From assembly GCA_023424135.1 (NCBI GenBank), contig JAFAEH010000330.1:1-21084 (forward strand): DNA of 21,084 nucleotides. Reading direction: 5' to 3'. Below are positions 14,681 to 21,084 of this stretch, piece by piece. The number at the start of each line of letters is the position of its first letter. Positions within the stretch are counted from its first letter, which is position 1. Both the position numbers and the translations under genes were made by a program. The notes beneath the pieces were generated by a model. It was not told the DNA's origin. It worked only from the letters and a program-made list of their open reading frames with translations, and did not search any database. Source of the DNA: Actinomycetes bacterium. GTDB taxonomy: Bacteria > Actinomycetota > Actinomycetes > Actinomycetales > Cellulomonadaceae.

Positions 14681-16336
14681 TCAGGGGCGTGCGAGGCGGA
14701 CGCGGTCGCCGGGGCGGAGCTGGGCCGCGCGCGCCACACCCACGGCGGTGAGCACGGCGACGACCGGGTAGCCACCGGTCACCGGGTGGTCGGGGCCGAA
14801 GACGACCGGGCGCCCGTCGTGCGGCACCTGCACCGCACCCGCGACGAGCCCCTCCGACGCGAGCTCACCACGGGTGGTGCGCGTCAACGGTGCACCGTCC
14901 AGCCGCACGGCCACACGGTTGCTGTCGACCGTGACCCTCCACGTCTGCGACCACAGCCGCACGCGCGATCCCTCGTCGAGATGGTCGAGGCGCGGCCCGT
15001 CGGTCGCGGGCAGGTCGACGACGGGGTCGGGGGCGAGGCCGGCGGCGGGATCGGAGCCGCCGGCGGGATCGGAGTCGGAGACGGGCTCGGGGTCGGGGAC
15101 CTGCGGCAGGCCGTCGAAGGCCGTGCCGTACGCGAGCACGTCGCCCGCTCGCAACGGCGCCGGCCCCAGACCGGACAGCACGTCGCGCGAGCGTGAGCCG
15201 AGCACGGGCGGCACGTCGATCCCGCCGCGCACGGCCAGCCACGTGCGCAGTCCCCGCACCGGGACGCCGAGCCGCAGCGTCGCACCCGTCGGGGCGCGCA
15301 CCGCCGCACCGACCGGCACCGCCATCCCGTCGAGATCGGCACCCGGGTCCGCACCGACCAGCGCGAACGCCGTCGTCGCACCGAACGTCACCACGAGCCC
15401 GCCGAGCACGACCTCGATCCCGGCCGCACCGGACGCGTTCCCGACCAGCCGGTTCGCGCACCGCATCGCCGCCGGGTCCGCCGCCCCGGACCACGGAACC
15501 CCCACGGACGCGGCGCCCACCCGCCCGGCGTCCTCCACGAGCGCGAGCGCGCCGCTCGCCACGACCCGCACCCACGGCCCCCACCCACCGTCCCCGCCCT
15601 CCTGGTCCGTGCACCGGTCACCTGGGTGACCGGCGCACGCCCCGCGGGCTCCGGATGTGACCAGCTCGCGCTGCGCACGCACGAACCGCACCTCGTCGCC
15701 GGCACGCAGCGCGGCCGCATCGTGCACACCGCGGGAGACGTCGAACAGCGGCAGGTCCGTACGCCCCAGCAGCCGCCACCCGCCGGGGGTCGGCGCGGGG
15801 TAGACGGCCGTGAGGTCGCCTGCGACGGCGACCGACCCGGCGGGGACGCGTGTGCGGGGGCTCGACAGCCGCGGGACGTGCAGCACCGGGTCGAGGCCCG
15901 CCACGTACGCGAACCCGGGCATGAACCCACCGAACGCGACGCGATACCCGTCCGGCCCTCCGGCGAGGTGGCGGGCGACGACCTCGTCGACGGTCAGCCC
16001 GGTCAGCTGTGCGACGTCGTCGAGGTCGGCGCCGTCGTAGACGACGGGGATCGCGACCGTGCGCGTCGCCGGTGCCGCCGCGTGGTCGTCCACCGCTGCG
16101 CGTGCGGCACGGGTGACGACGCCCGCCCACCGCGCGCGCGTGCGAGGGTTCCCGCGGACCAGCACCGTGCGCGCGGCAGGCACGACGTCGACGACACCCT
16201 CGGGCGGGTCCGTGCTCAGCCGTGCGTGCAGCGCGTGCACGGCAGCGAGGCCCGGCAGCTCGACGAGCACACCGTCGTCCCCGTACGGCACCACTGATGC
16301 TCCCGGCACGGACCGCGCGAGATCCCCGTCCACCAC
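14681..16336 (-). CDS. pxpBC: Fused 5-oxoprolinase subunits B and C (PxpB-PxpC)
   Basis: A 551-residue fusion of the two subunits that, with PxpA, use ATP to open 5-oxoproline to glutamate. The PxpB/KipI part (about 15-225) shows VVPYGDDGVLVEL, GGFMPGFAYVAGLDPVLHVP, PRTRVPAGSVAVAGDLTAVY and PTPGGWRLLGRTDLPLFD. A Gly/Asp-rich connector (about 226-252) leads to the PxpC/KipA part: VEDAGRVGAASVGVPWSGAA, DPAAMRCANRLVGN and SEGLVAGAVQVPHDGRPVVF followed by DHPVTGGYPVVAVL. An acidic Asp-Pro-rich stretch at about 412-445 replaces part of the usual PxpC core surface. Start choice: GTG 16336 gives the longest form but a weak ribosome site; GTG 16294 has GGGAG five bases upstream and may be the true start. 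It lies 18 bp after pxpA on the same strand. Confidence 0.9.
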   Translation of the reverse strand: MVDGDLARSVPGASVVPYGDDGVLVELPGLAAVHALHARLSTDPPEGVVDVVPAARTVLVRGNPRTRARWAGVVTRAARAAVDDHAAAPATRTVAIPVVYDGADLDDVAQLTGLTVDEVVARHLAGGPDGYRVAFGGFMPGFAYVAGLDPVLHVPRLSSPRTRVPAGSVAVAGDLTAVYPAPTPGGWRLLGRTDLPLFDVSRGVHDAAALRAGDEVRFVRAQRELVTSGARGACAGHPGDRCTDQEGGDGGWGPWVRVVASGALALVEDAGRVGAASVGVPWSGAADPAAMRCANRLVGNASGAAGIEVVLGGLVVTFGATTAFALVGADPGADLDGMAVPVGAAVRAPTGATLRLGVPVRGLRTWLAVRGGIDVPPVLGSRSRDVLSGLGPAPLRAGDVLAYGTAFDGLPQVPDPEPVSDSDPAGGSDPAAGLAPDPVVDLPATDGPRLDHLDEGSRVRLWSQTWRVTVDSNRVAVRLDGAPLTRTTRGELASEGLVAGAVQVPHDGRPVVFGPDHPVTGGYPVVAVLTAVGVARAAQLRPGDRVRLARP

Positions 16337-16354
16337 GTCACGCCGCCCGCGACG

Positions 16355-17140
16355 TCATCGGGTCCGTGGCGCGACGCCGTCGAACGGTCGGACGTCGACC
16401 CCGGCCTCCGCGAGCGCGCGGCGGACCGCCACGGCGAGCCCGACCGCGCCCGGGGTGTCCGAGTGCACGCACAGGGAGTCGGCGCGCAGGTGCACGGGAC
16501 TCCCGTCGACGGCGACGACGACACCGTCGACCGCGAGGCGCACCGCCCGCTGCGCGGCCTGCGTCGGGTCGGTGACGAGCGCACCGGCCTCACCGCGCGG
16601 GACGAGCGTGCCGTCGGCGCGGTACCCCCGGTCGACGAACGCCTCGCCGACGGTGCGCAGCCCCGCGTCGGCCGCGAGCGCGAGCACCCGGGAGCCCGGC
16701 AGGCCGAGCACCGCGAGCGCGGGGTCGACGGCGGTCACGGCCTCGACGACGGCTCGTGCCTGCGCGTCGTCGTGCACGACCGCGTTGTACAGCGCGCCGT
16801 GGGGCTTGACGTGCGTGACGCGGACCCCGACGGTCGCGGCCACCGCGACGAGCGCCCCGACCTGGTACGCGACCTGGGCGCGCAGCACGTCGACGGGCAC
16901 GTCGAGGCGCCGCCGCCCGAAGCCCTCGCGGTCGTCGTACGACGGGTGCGCACCGACCGCGACACCCCGCGCGAGCGCCGCCGCGCACGTACGCGCCATC
17001 GTCGGGGCGTCCCCACCGTGGAACCCGGCGGCCACGTTCGCGCTGGTCACGAGGTCGAGCAGCGCGTCGTCCGCGGCCGGCTCGAGCCGCCACGGCCCGT
17101 CGCCCTCGCCGAGGTCCGCGTTGAGGTCGATCGTCACCAC
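16355..17140 (-). CDS. pxpA: 5-oxoprolinase subunit A (LamB/YcsF family)
   Basis: A protein of about 261 residues with the LamB/YcsF signature: TIDLNADLGEGDG at the N terminus, SANVAAGFHGGDAPTM, VGAHPSYDDREGFGRR, VTHVKPHGALYN, EAFVDRGYRADGTLVPR and LCVHSDTPGAV. It works with PxpB and PxpC to hydrolyse 5-oxoproline, a damage product of glutamine and glutamate. GTG at 17138-17140 is preferred because GGAGG is eight bases upstream (17149-17153); the next GTG at 17135-17137 is also possible. It is the first gene of the pxpA-pxpBC operon. The leader is a dense G-run tract containing the ribosome-binding site. Confidence 0.93.
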   Translation of the reverse strand: MVTIDLNADLGEGDGPWRLEPAADDALLDLVTSANVAAGFHGGDAPTMARTCAAALARGVAVGAHPSYDDREGFGRRRLDVPVDVLRAQVAYQVGALVAVAATVGVRVTHVKPHGALYNAVVHDDAQARAVVEAVTAVDPALAVLGLPGSRVLALAADAGLRTVGEAFVDRGYRADGTLVPRGEAGALVTDPTQAAQRAVRLAVDGVVVAVDGSPVHLRADSLCVHSDTPGAVGLAVAVRRALAEAGVDVRPFDGVAPRTR

Positions 17141-17189
17141 CCCCCGATCCTCCCCCACCCCCCACCACCCGCCCCACCCCCTTACCCCC
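17141..17189 (-). promoter_or_regulatory. G-run leader of pxpA (possible G-quadruplex)
   Basis: Read on the minus strand, seven runs of three to six G follow one another with short loops between 17189 and the pxpA start, including the Shine-Dalgarno bases. Such a tract could fold as a DNA or RNA G-quadruplex and hide the ribosome site. On the plus strand it appears as C-runs similar to those at 5032-5085. Confidence 0.45.
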
Positions 17190-17456
17190 GCGAGAGAGCA
17201 ATCCGATTGCCCTCTCACCACCCAGGGCCCAGCCCTCTCTCCCTCGCGAGAGAGCAATCCGATCGCCCCGTCACCCGCACAGAGCAAGCCCCTCCCCCGC
17301 GACAGAGCAATCCGATCGCACTCTCACCGCACAGGGCCCAGCCGCCTCTCCCCCACGACAGCGCAGACCGATCGCACTCTCACGCACATGAGAGGACAAG
17401 CCACCTCGCCGACAGAGCAATCCGATCGCGACAGAGCAATCCGATTGCCCTCTCAC
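17190..17456. repeat. Tandem array of the intergenic palindromic repeat
   Basis: Five full 29-bp copies start at 17190, 17246, 17299, 17355 and 17428, with a truncated copy at about 17409-17429 fused to the last one and degenerate fragments at about 17277 and 17386. The core is GAGCAATCCGATYGC, flanked by GAGA-like and CTCTCAC arms that pair as an imperfect palindrome around a central C. Units repeat every 53-56 bp and the sequences between them are themselves alike (CAGGGCCCAGCC, CTCTCC). The copies are the reverse complement of those at 5088 and 5189. The array fills the divergent gap between pxpA and the helicase. Confidence 0.85.
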
Positions 17457-17530
17457 GCGCCGGTGGGGGGAGGCGCGCACGCTGGCCCGCGTCATCGACG
17501 GCACACGCCGAGACCGGGCGGCCCGACGAC

Positions 17531-17569
17531 GTCCGGTCGGCGCGTCCGGTCGGCGCGTCCGGTCGGGCG
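17531..17569. repeat. 13-bp tandem repeat, three copies
   Basis: GTCCGGTCGGCGC occurs twice in a row, followed by a third copy with two changes at the end. It sits about 80-115 bp before the helicase start, so it may lie in its promoter or leader. The rest of 17457-17646 shows no other recognisable element. Confidence 0.75.
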
Positions 17570-17646
17570 AGCGTGGAGAACCGCGCACGTCCGGAGCGCG
17601 CGAGCGCCGACGACGTGGTCGTCGGGTGCGGTGCGAGGATGGGCAC

Positions 17647-20316
17647 GTGGGTCCGGGTGAGCTGCTCGACGTCGTGCTCGCCGGGGGTCGGCGCGCCGAC
17701 CGGGCGACCCACGTCCGCGAGACGCCGGCGCGCGAGGGCGTGCGGGCCGACTGGCCGTCATGGGCGGACGAGGACGTGGTGCGCGGGTACCGCACGCTCG
17801 GGGTCGAGCGTCCGTGGCGGCACCAGGTCGAGGCCTCCGACGCCGCGTGGTCGGGTCGGCACACCGTGCTGGCGACGTCGACGGGGTCGGGCAAGTCGCT
17901 CGCGTTCTGGCTGCCGGCGCTGTCGGCCGTCCGCCGCGGGATCGCCGGGGCGCTGCTCGACCCGGGACGCATCGAGTCGGTGCAGCGGCGACCCACCGTG
18001 CTCTACCTGAGCCCGACCAAGGCGCTCGCGGCCGACCAGCTCGCGGGGCTCGAACGGCTGCTGGCCGCGGCCGGGACACGGGATGTCCGGGTCGCGACGT
18101 GCGACGGCGACACGTCGCGCGACGAGCGCCGCTGGGTACGCGAGCACGCGGACGTCGTGCTGACGAACCCCGACTTCCTGCACTTCGCGCTGCTGCCCGC
18201 GCACGGCTCCTGGTCGCGGGTGCTGTCCTGCCTCGCGTACGTCGTGGTCGACGAGTGCCACGCGTACCGGGGCGTGTTCGGCGCGCACGTCGCACTCGTC
18301 CTGCGTCGCCTGCGGCGGTTGGCCGCCGGGTACGGCGCGTCGCCGACCGTCGTGCTGGCGTCGGCGACGACGTCGGACCCGGAGGTCAGCGCCGCACGGC
18401 TGCTCGGTGTCGCGCCGGACGACGTGCACGCGGTCACCGACGACACGTCTCCGGCCGGACGGCGGACGGTCGTGCTGTGGCAGCCGCCCGAGCTGCCGGG
18501 CGGCGACTCGCCGTGGGCGTCGTTGCTGCCTGCCGAGGACCCGTGGTCGACCGTCGTCGTCGCACCACCCGCCGAGCACGTCCCCGACGACGCCTCCGTG
18601 CCGGGCGGACCGCACACCCCGGACCTCACGGGAGGCGACGGCACGGGAGATGACGGCACGGGAGACGACGGCACCGCGGACCCGGAGGGCGACACGCTCG
18701 CGCGTGACGGCACGGACCCCGGCGTCCCCGTCGAGGGCTCGGGGCCGCTCGGCACGGGTGAGCGGCTCGTCGCCGTGCCGCAGGAGCGTCCTCGACGCAC
18801 CGCGACCGCCGAGGTCGCGGACCTGCTGGCCGACCTCGTCGTGGCGGGGGCCCGCGTGCTCGCGTTCACGCGCTCGCGCCGCGGCGCCGAGTCGGTCGCG
18901 GCGGCCACGCGTGCGCACCTGTCGGCCGTCGACCCGACGCTCCCGCCGCTGGTCTCGTCGTACCGCGGCGGGTACCTGCCGGAGGAACGGCGCGCGCTGG
19001 AGCAGGCGATCCGCGCCGGGCACCTACGTGCGCTGGCCACGACGAGCGCACTCGAGCTCGGTGTCGACATCACCGGTCTGGACGCGGTGCTCATCGCCGG
19101 GTGGCCCGGGACGCGGGTCTCGCTGTGGCAGCAGGCCGGGCGCGCCGGACGCGCGGGCGCCGACGGCCTCGTCGTGCTCGTCGCCCGCGAGGACCCCCTC
19201 GACACGTTCCTGGTGCACCACCCGCAGGCCGCGCTCGACGCACCCGTCGAGGCGACCGTGTTCGACCCCGGCAACCCGTACGTCCTCGCACCGCACCTGT
19301 GTGCCGCGGCCGCGGAACGCCCGCTGCGGACCGACGAGCTCGACCTGTTCGGCCCGCGCGCCCCCGAGCTGCTGACCGAGCTCACCGAGCGCGGCATCCT
19401 GCGCCGACGCCCGTCGGGCTGGTACTGGACGCACGCCGAGCCGGCGAGCCGGCTCACCGACCTGCGGGGCGCCGGGGCGTCGCCCGTGCGCGTCGTCGAG
19501 ACGGCGACCGGGAGGCTGCTCGGGACCGTCGACGCGGCCTCCGCGGACGCGACCGTGCACCCCGGCGCGGTGTACGTGCACCTGGGTGCGACGTACGTGG
19601 TCGACGACCTGCACCTCGACGACGGTGTCGCCATCGCGACGCGTCGGGACGTCGACCACGGCACGTGGGCACGGTGGGTGACGTCCACGACGATCGTCGA
19701 CGTCGAGCGCGAGACCGCATGGGGCCCGGTGACCTGGGGGTACGGGCAGGTGGACGTGACGACGCAGGTCGTCGGGTACCAGCGCCGGCGCATCCCGGAC
19801 CTGCAGGTGCTCTCCACGCACGACCTCGACCTGCCCGCACGCACGCTGCGCACGACGGCCGTGTGGTGGACCGCCCCGCCCGCGGTGCTGCAGGCCGCGG
19901 GCGTCACGCTCGAGGTCGCCCCCGGGGCGCTGCACGCGGCGGAGCACGCGTCGATCGGCCTGCTGCCGCTGCTCGCGACGTGCGACCGGTGGGACCTCGG
20001 AGGGTTGTCGACGCTCGTGCACCCCGACACCGGCCACGCGACCGTGTTCGTGCACGACGGGCACCCGGGCGGCGCGGGCTTCGCCGAGCGCGGGTACGCG
20101 CTGGGGCCCATGTGGCTGCGGGCCACCCGCGACGCGATCGCCGCGTGCCCGTGCGCGACGGGCTGCCCCGCGTGCGTGCAGTCCCCCAAGTGCGGCAACG
20201 GCAACGACCCGCTCGACAAGGCCGGCGCGCTGCGCCTGCTGACGACGGTCCTGGCGCACGCGTCGTCCGCGGTCCCGTCCGCAGCCACCACCGCTCACCG
20301 CACACCCACCCCCTGA
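17647..20316 (+). CDS. DECH-box superfamily 2 helicase with C-terminal Cys cluster (DUF1998/MrfA-like)
   Basis: An 889-residue helicase. ATPase motifs: Walker A TSTGSGKS with K83, LSPTKALAADQL, TNPDFLHFALL, the DEAH-type box DECH at 202-205, SATTSDPE, and motif VI QQAGRAGRAG at 495-504. The C-terminal part carries a likely metal site: Cys at 834, 836, 840, 843 and 849 in CPCATGCPACVQSPKCGNGN, as in MrfA/SftH-type helicases. A low-complexity insert at about 308-377 (GDGTGDDGTGDDGT and neighbours) separates the two RecA-like lobes. DECH and neighbouring TadE genes fit the actinobacterial helicase/secretion-neighbourhood family (Rv3649-like). MrfA relatives act in DNA repair; the role here is inferred. 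GTG 17647 is chosen for GAGGA seven bases upstream; GTG 17626 is an alternative. Confidence 0.92.
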   Translation: MGPGELLDVVLAGGRRADRATHVRETPAREGVRADWPSWADEDVVRGYRTLGVERPWRHQVEASDAAWSGRHTVLATSTGSGKSLAFWLPALSAVRRGIAGALLDPGRIESVQRRPTVLYLSPTKALAADQLAGLERLLAAAGTRDVRVATCDGDTSRDERRWVREHADVVLTNPDFLHFALLPAHGSWSRVLSCLAYVVVDECHAYRGVFGAHVALVLRRLRRLAAGYGASPTVVLASATTSDPEVSAARLLGVAPDDVHAVTDDTSPAGRRTVVLWQPPELPGGDSPWASLLPAEDPWSTVVVAPPAEHVPDDASVPGGPHTPDLTGGDGTGDDGTGDDGTADPEGDTLARDGTDPGVPVEGSGPLGTGERLVAVPQERPRRTATAEVADLLADLVVAGARVLAFTRSRRGAESVAAATRAHLSAVDPTLPPLVSSYRGGYLPEERRALEQAIRAGHLRALATTSALELGVDITGLDAVLIAGWPGTRVSLWQQAGRAGRAGADGLVVLVAREDPLDTFLVHHPQAALDAPVEATVFDPGNPYVLAPHLCAAAAERPLRTDELDLFGPRAPELLTELTERGILRRRPSGWYWTHAEPASRLTDLRGAGASPVRVVETATGRLLGTVDAASADATVHPGAVYVHLGATYVVDDLHLDDGVAIATRRDVDHGTWARWVTSTTIVDVERETAWGPVTWGYGQVDVTTQVVGYQRRRIPDLQVLSTHDLDLPARTLRTTAVWWTAPPAVLQAAGVTLEVAPGALHAAEHASIGLLPLLATCDRWDLGGLSTLVHPDTGHATVFVHDGHPGGAGFAERGYALGPMWLRATRDAIAACPCATGCPACVQSPKCGNGNDPLDKAGALRLLTTVLAHASSAVPSAATTAHRTPTP

Positions 20317-20863
20317 CGGGGCGCACCTGCCGTGGGCCGATCGGCCCCGTGCGACGAACCGGACCCAGTCCTGCGCGACGAACCAGCCCGCCCCCACGGG
20401 GCGCACCGGCCCTCGACCCCCGGCCCCGCGGTGCGCACCGACGTCGGTCCGCCCGGCGTGCCGACCTCGGTCCTGCTCGTGCGCCCGCCGTCGCCGCACC
20501 CGCACCGGCGTCGACCTGCACGTGCACCGTGACGTCACCGCGCGCGCCCCGCGTGCACGACGTCACGCGCGCGCCGTTGTGCCGGGCCGCATCGTCGGCG
20601 ACGGTGCACGGGTCGGCACCGCCGTCGGCGACGTGCTGCGCGGCGGCCAGCGCGGCGAGGTCGGCCGCCACCGCGGCACGGGCCGCCACCGTGCGCGCGG
20701 TCCCGATCAGGCCCGTCGCTGCGACGAGGACGAGCGCCACCGCGACGAGCGCCAGCACCAGCACCGACCCCGCACCTCCATCGGCAGAGCCGGTCGCACC
20801 GATGCCCCACCGCCGCCGGGTGCTCGCAGCGCGATCCCCGTCCCTGGCCGGTCGGGCGATCAC
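19904..20863 (-). CDS. TadE-like (Rv3654c-type) protein with an open C-terminal extension over the helicase
   Basis: The first 130 or so residues fit the helicase-neighbourhood TadE-like family: a Gly-rich start, a hydrophobic helix (SVLVLALVAVALVLVAATGL), AADLAALAAAQHVADGG, a Cys in ADPCTVADDAARHNGARVTS, and the final strand DVTVHVQV. The start GTG 20863 overlaps the preceding stop (GTGA). Family members end soon after an ARAGP-like sequence, here about 20470. This frame instead has no stop until 19904, adding about 185 Arg/Gly/Ala-rich residues antisense to the helicase. That extension looks like non-coding shadow sequence. Either a stop was lost or a frameshift is present; a shift near 20470-20530 would give a stop at 20295. 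It is probably a minor pilin-like membrane protein of a Tad/Flp system. Confidence 0.6.
   Translation of the reverse strand: MIARPARDGDRAASTRRRWGIGATGSADGGAGSVLVLALVAVALVLVAATGLIGTARTVAARAAVAADLAALAAAQHVADGGADPCTVADDAARHNGARVTSCTRGARGDVTVHVQVDAGAGAATAGARAGPRSARRADRRRCAPRGRGSRAGAPRGGGLVRRAGLGPVRRTGPIGPRQVRPVRGWVCGERWWLRTGPRTTRAPGPSSAGAARRPCRAGRCRCRTWGTARTRGSPSRTGTRRSRRGWPAATWAPARTRARRSPRRPGARRARTRSRGRCRGARASTTLRGPTGRTSRAAAAGRSTRAPPRAAPRGRPRA
20316..20350 (+). terminator. Possible terminator after the helicase
   Basis: ACGGGGC starting at the helicase stop can pair with GCCCCGT at 20344-20350, and a perfect 14-bp palindrome GGGCCGATCGGCCC lies inside (20334-20347), so two alternative hairpins are possible. 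No T-run follows. The downstream stretch to about 20470 otherwise holds only repeated short words (ACGGGGCGCACC twice, GCGACGAACC twice). Confidence 0.35.
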
Positions 20864-21084
20864 GGCTCGGCCCACGCCGTCGCGCTCGCGCGGGCGCGCA
20901 GCCCGCCACCCCAACCGGCGAACGGCGCGCTGACCGTGACCGTCACCCACCCGTCCGCACGCTGCACCGCGACGTCGCCGCTGGTCGCCAGCACCCGTCG
21001 GGCCGCGGCGACCACGTCGGTGTCGGGCTCCCCGAGCGCCGCGACCCGGGCACCCATGCGCGCCGCGTCCAGGCACGCCAGCCG
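20860..21084 (-). CDS. TadE-family pilus assembly protein, C-terminal part (partial)
   Basis: The last 74 residues of a protein that continues beyond the right edge. The fragment reads RLACLDAARMGARVAALGEP, then VVAAARRVLATSGDVAVQR, WVTVTVSAPFAG and a terminal ATAWAEP. This is the usual C-terminal half of TadE-type minor pilins (Rv3655c-like): a helix ending in AARxGAR followed by beta strands. The membrane helix would lie outside the window. Its stop overlaps the start of the TadE-like gene (GTGA), so both belong to one tad operon running leftwards towards the helicase. Confidence 0.75.
   Translation of the reverse strand, partial: RLACLDAARMGARVAALGEPDTDVVAAARRVLATSGDVAVQRADGWVTVTVSAPFAGWGGGLRARASATAWAEP

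Noticed and set aside
12715..14751. 678-codon plus-strand open frame across nrdD
   Set aside because: It is antisense to nrdD, whose catalytic motifs are intact, and shows no family signature of its own.
14494..14775. Upstream extension of nrdD to supply an ATP-cone
   Set aside because: The in-frame sequence is Ser/Arg/Pro-rich without cone motifs, crosses the NrdR boxes and runs into the pxpBC 3' end.
17190..17456. CRISPR array
   Set aside because: The intervals between repeats resemble each other, the repeat is nearly a full palindrome, the same element occurs elsewhere as isolated copies, and no cas gene is in the window.

Overview
The window is very GC-rich (strong G/C in third codon positions, GTG starts, purine-rich Shine-Dalgarno sites) and reads as chromosome from an actinobacterium of the Cellulomonas type. 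The best lineage clue is a secreted multimodular GH26 mannanase with SLH repeats, whose architecture matches Cellulomonas fimi Man26A. Other genes (K+-independent H+-pyrophosphatase, BldG-like STAS protein, DECH-box helicase beside TadE genes) belong to a neighbourhood widely shared by actinobacteria.

Layout, left to right. 1-1027: start of a probable methyltransferase gene and an endonuclease/exonuclease/phosphatase (EEP) family hydrolase, both on the minus strand. 1185-5007: the mannanase and a small lipoprotein on the plus strand, separated by a 17-bp-stem hairpin. 5008-5259: a convergent gap with C-rich tandem units, two copies of a 35-bp imperfect palindrome and a purine/pyrimidine alternating tract. 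5260-8071: hppA and a bldG-like gene on the minus strand. 8184-11953: two consecutive, paralogous modules on the plus strand. Each has an ECF-type promoter-like site (CAAC-N17-CGTC), a SigE-like sigma factor and an overlapping gene for a single-pass membrane protein that could be its anti-sigma partner. 11987-14596: nrdD-nrdG (anaerobic ribonucleotide reductase and its activase) behind a probable tandem NrdR site. 14681-17140: pxpA and a fused pxpB-pxpC (5-oxoprolinase). 17141-17646: a divergent gap with a G-quadruplex-prone leader and a tandem array of the palindrome family seen at 5.1 kb. 17647-20316: DECH helicase. 19904-21084: two TadE-type pilus genes on the minus strand, the right one cut by the window edge.

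How it fits together: hppA, bldG, the DECH helicase and the tad genes are near neighbours in other actinobacteria (for example around bldG in Streptomyces). Here about 9.5 kb of regulatory and metabolic genes (sigma modules, nrdDG, pxpABC) lies between bldG and the helicase. The most unusual signals are the shared palindromic repeat at two intergenic sites, the duplicated sigma/membrane modules with matching promoter motifs, and a TadE-like frame that lacks a stop codon where its family normally ends and runs antisense through the helicase 3' end. No tRNA, rRNA, insertion sequence or true CRISPR array was seen.
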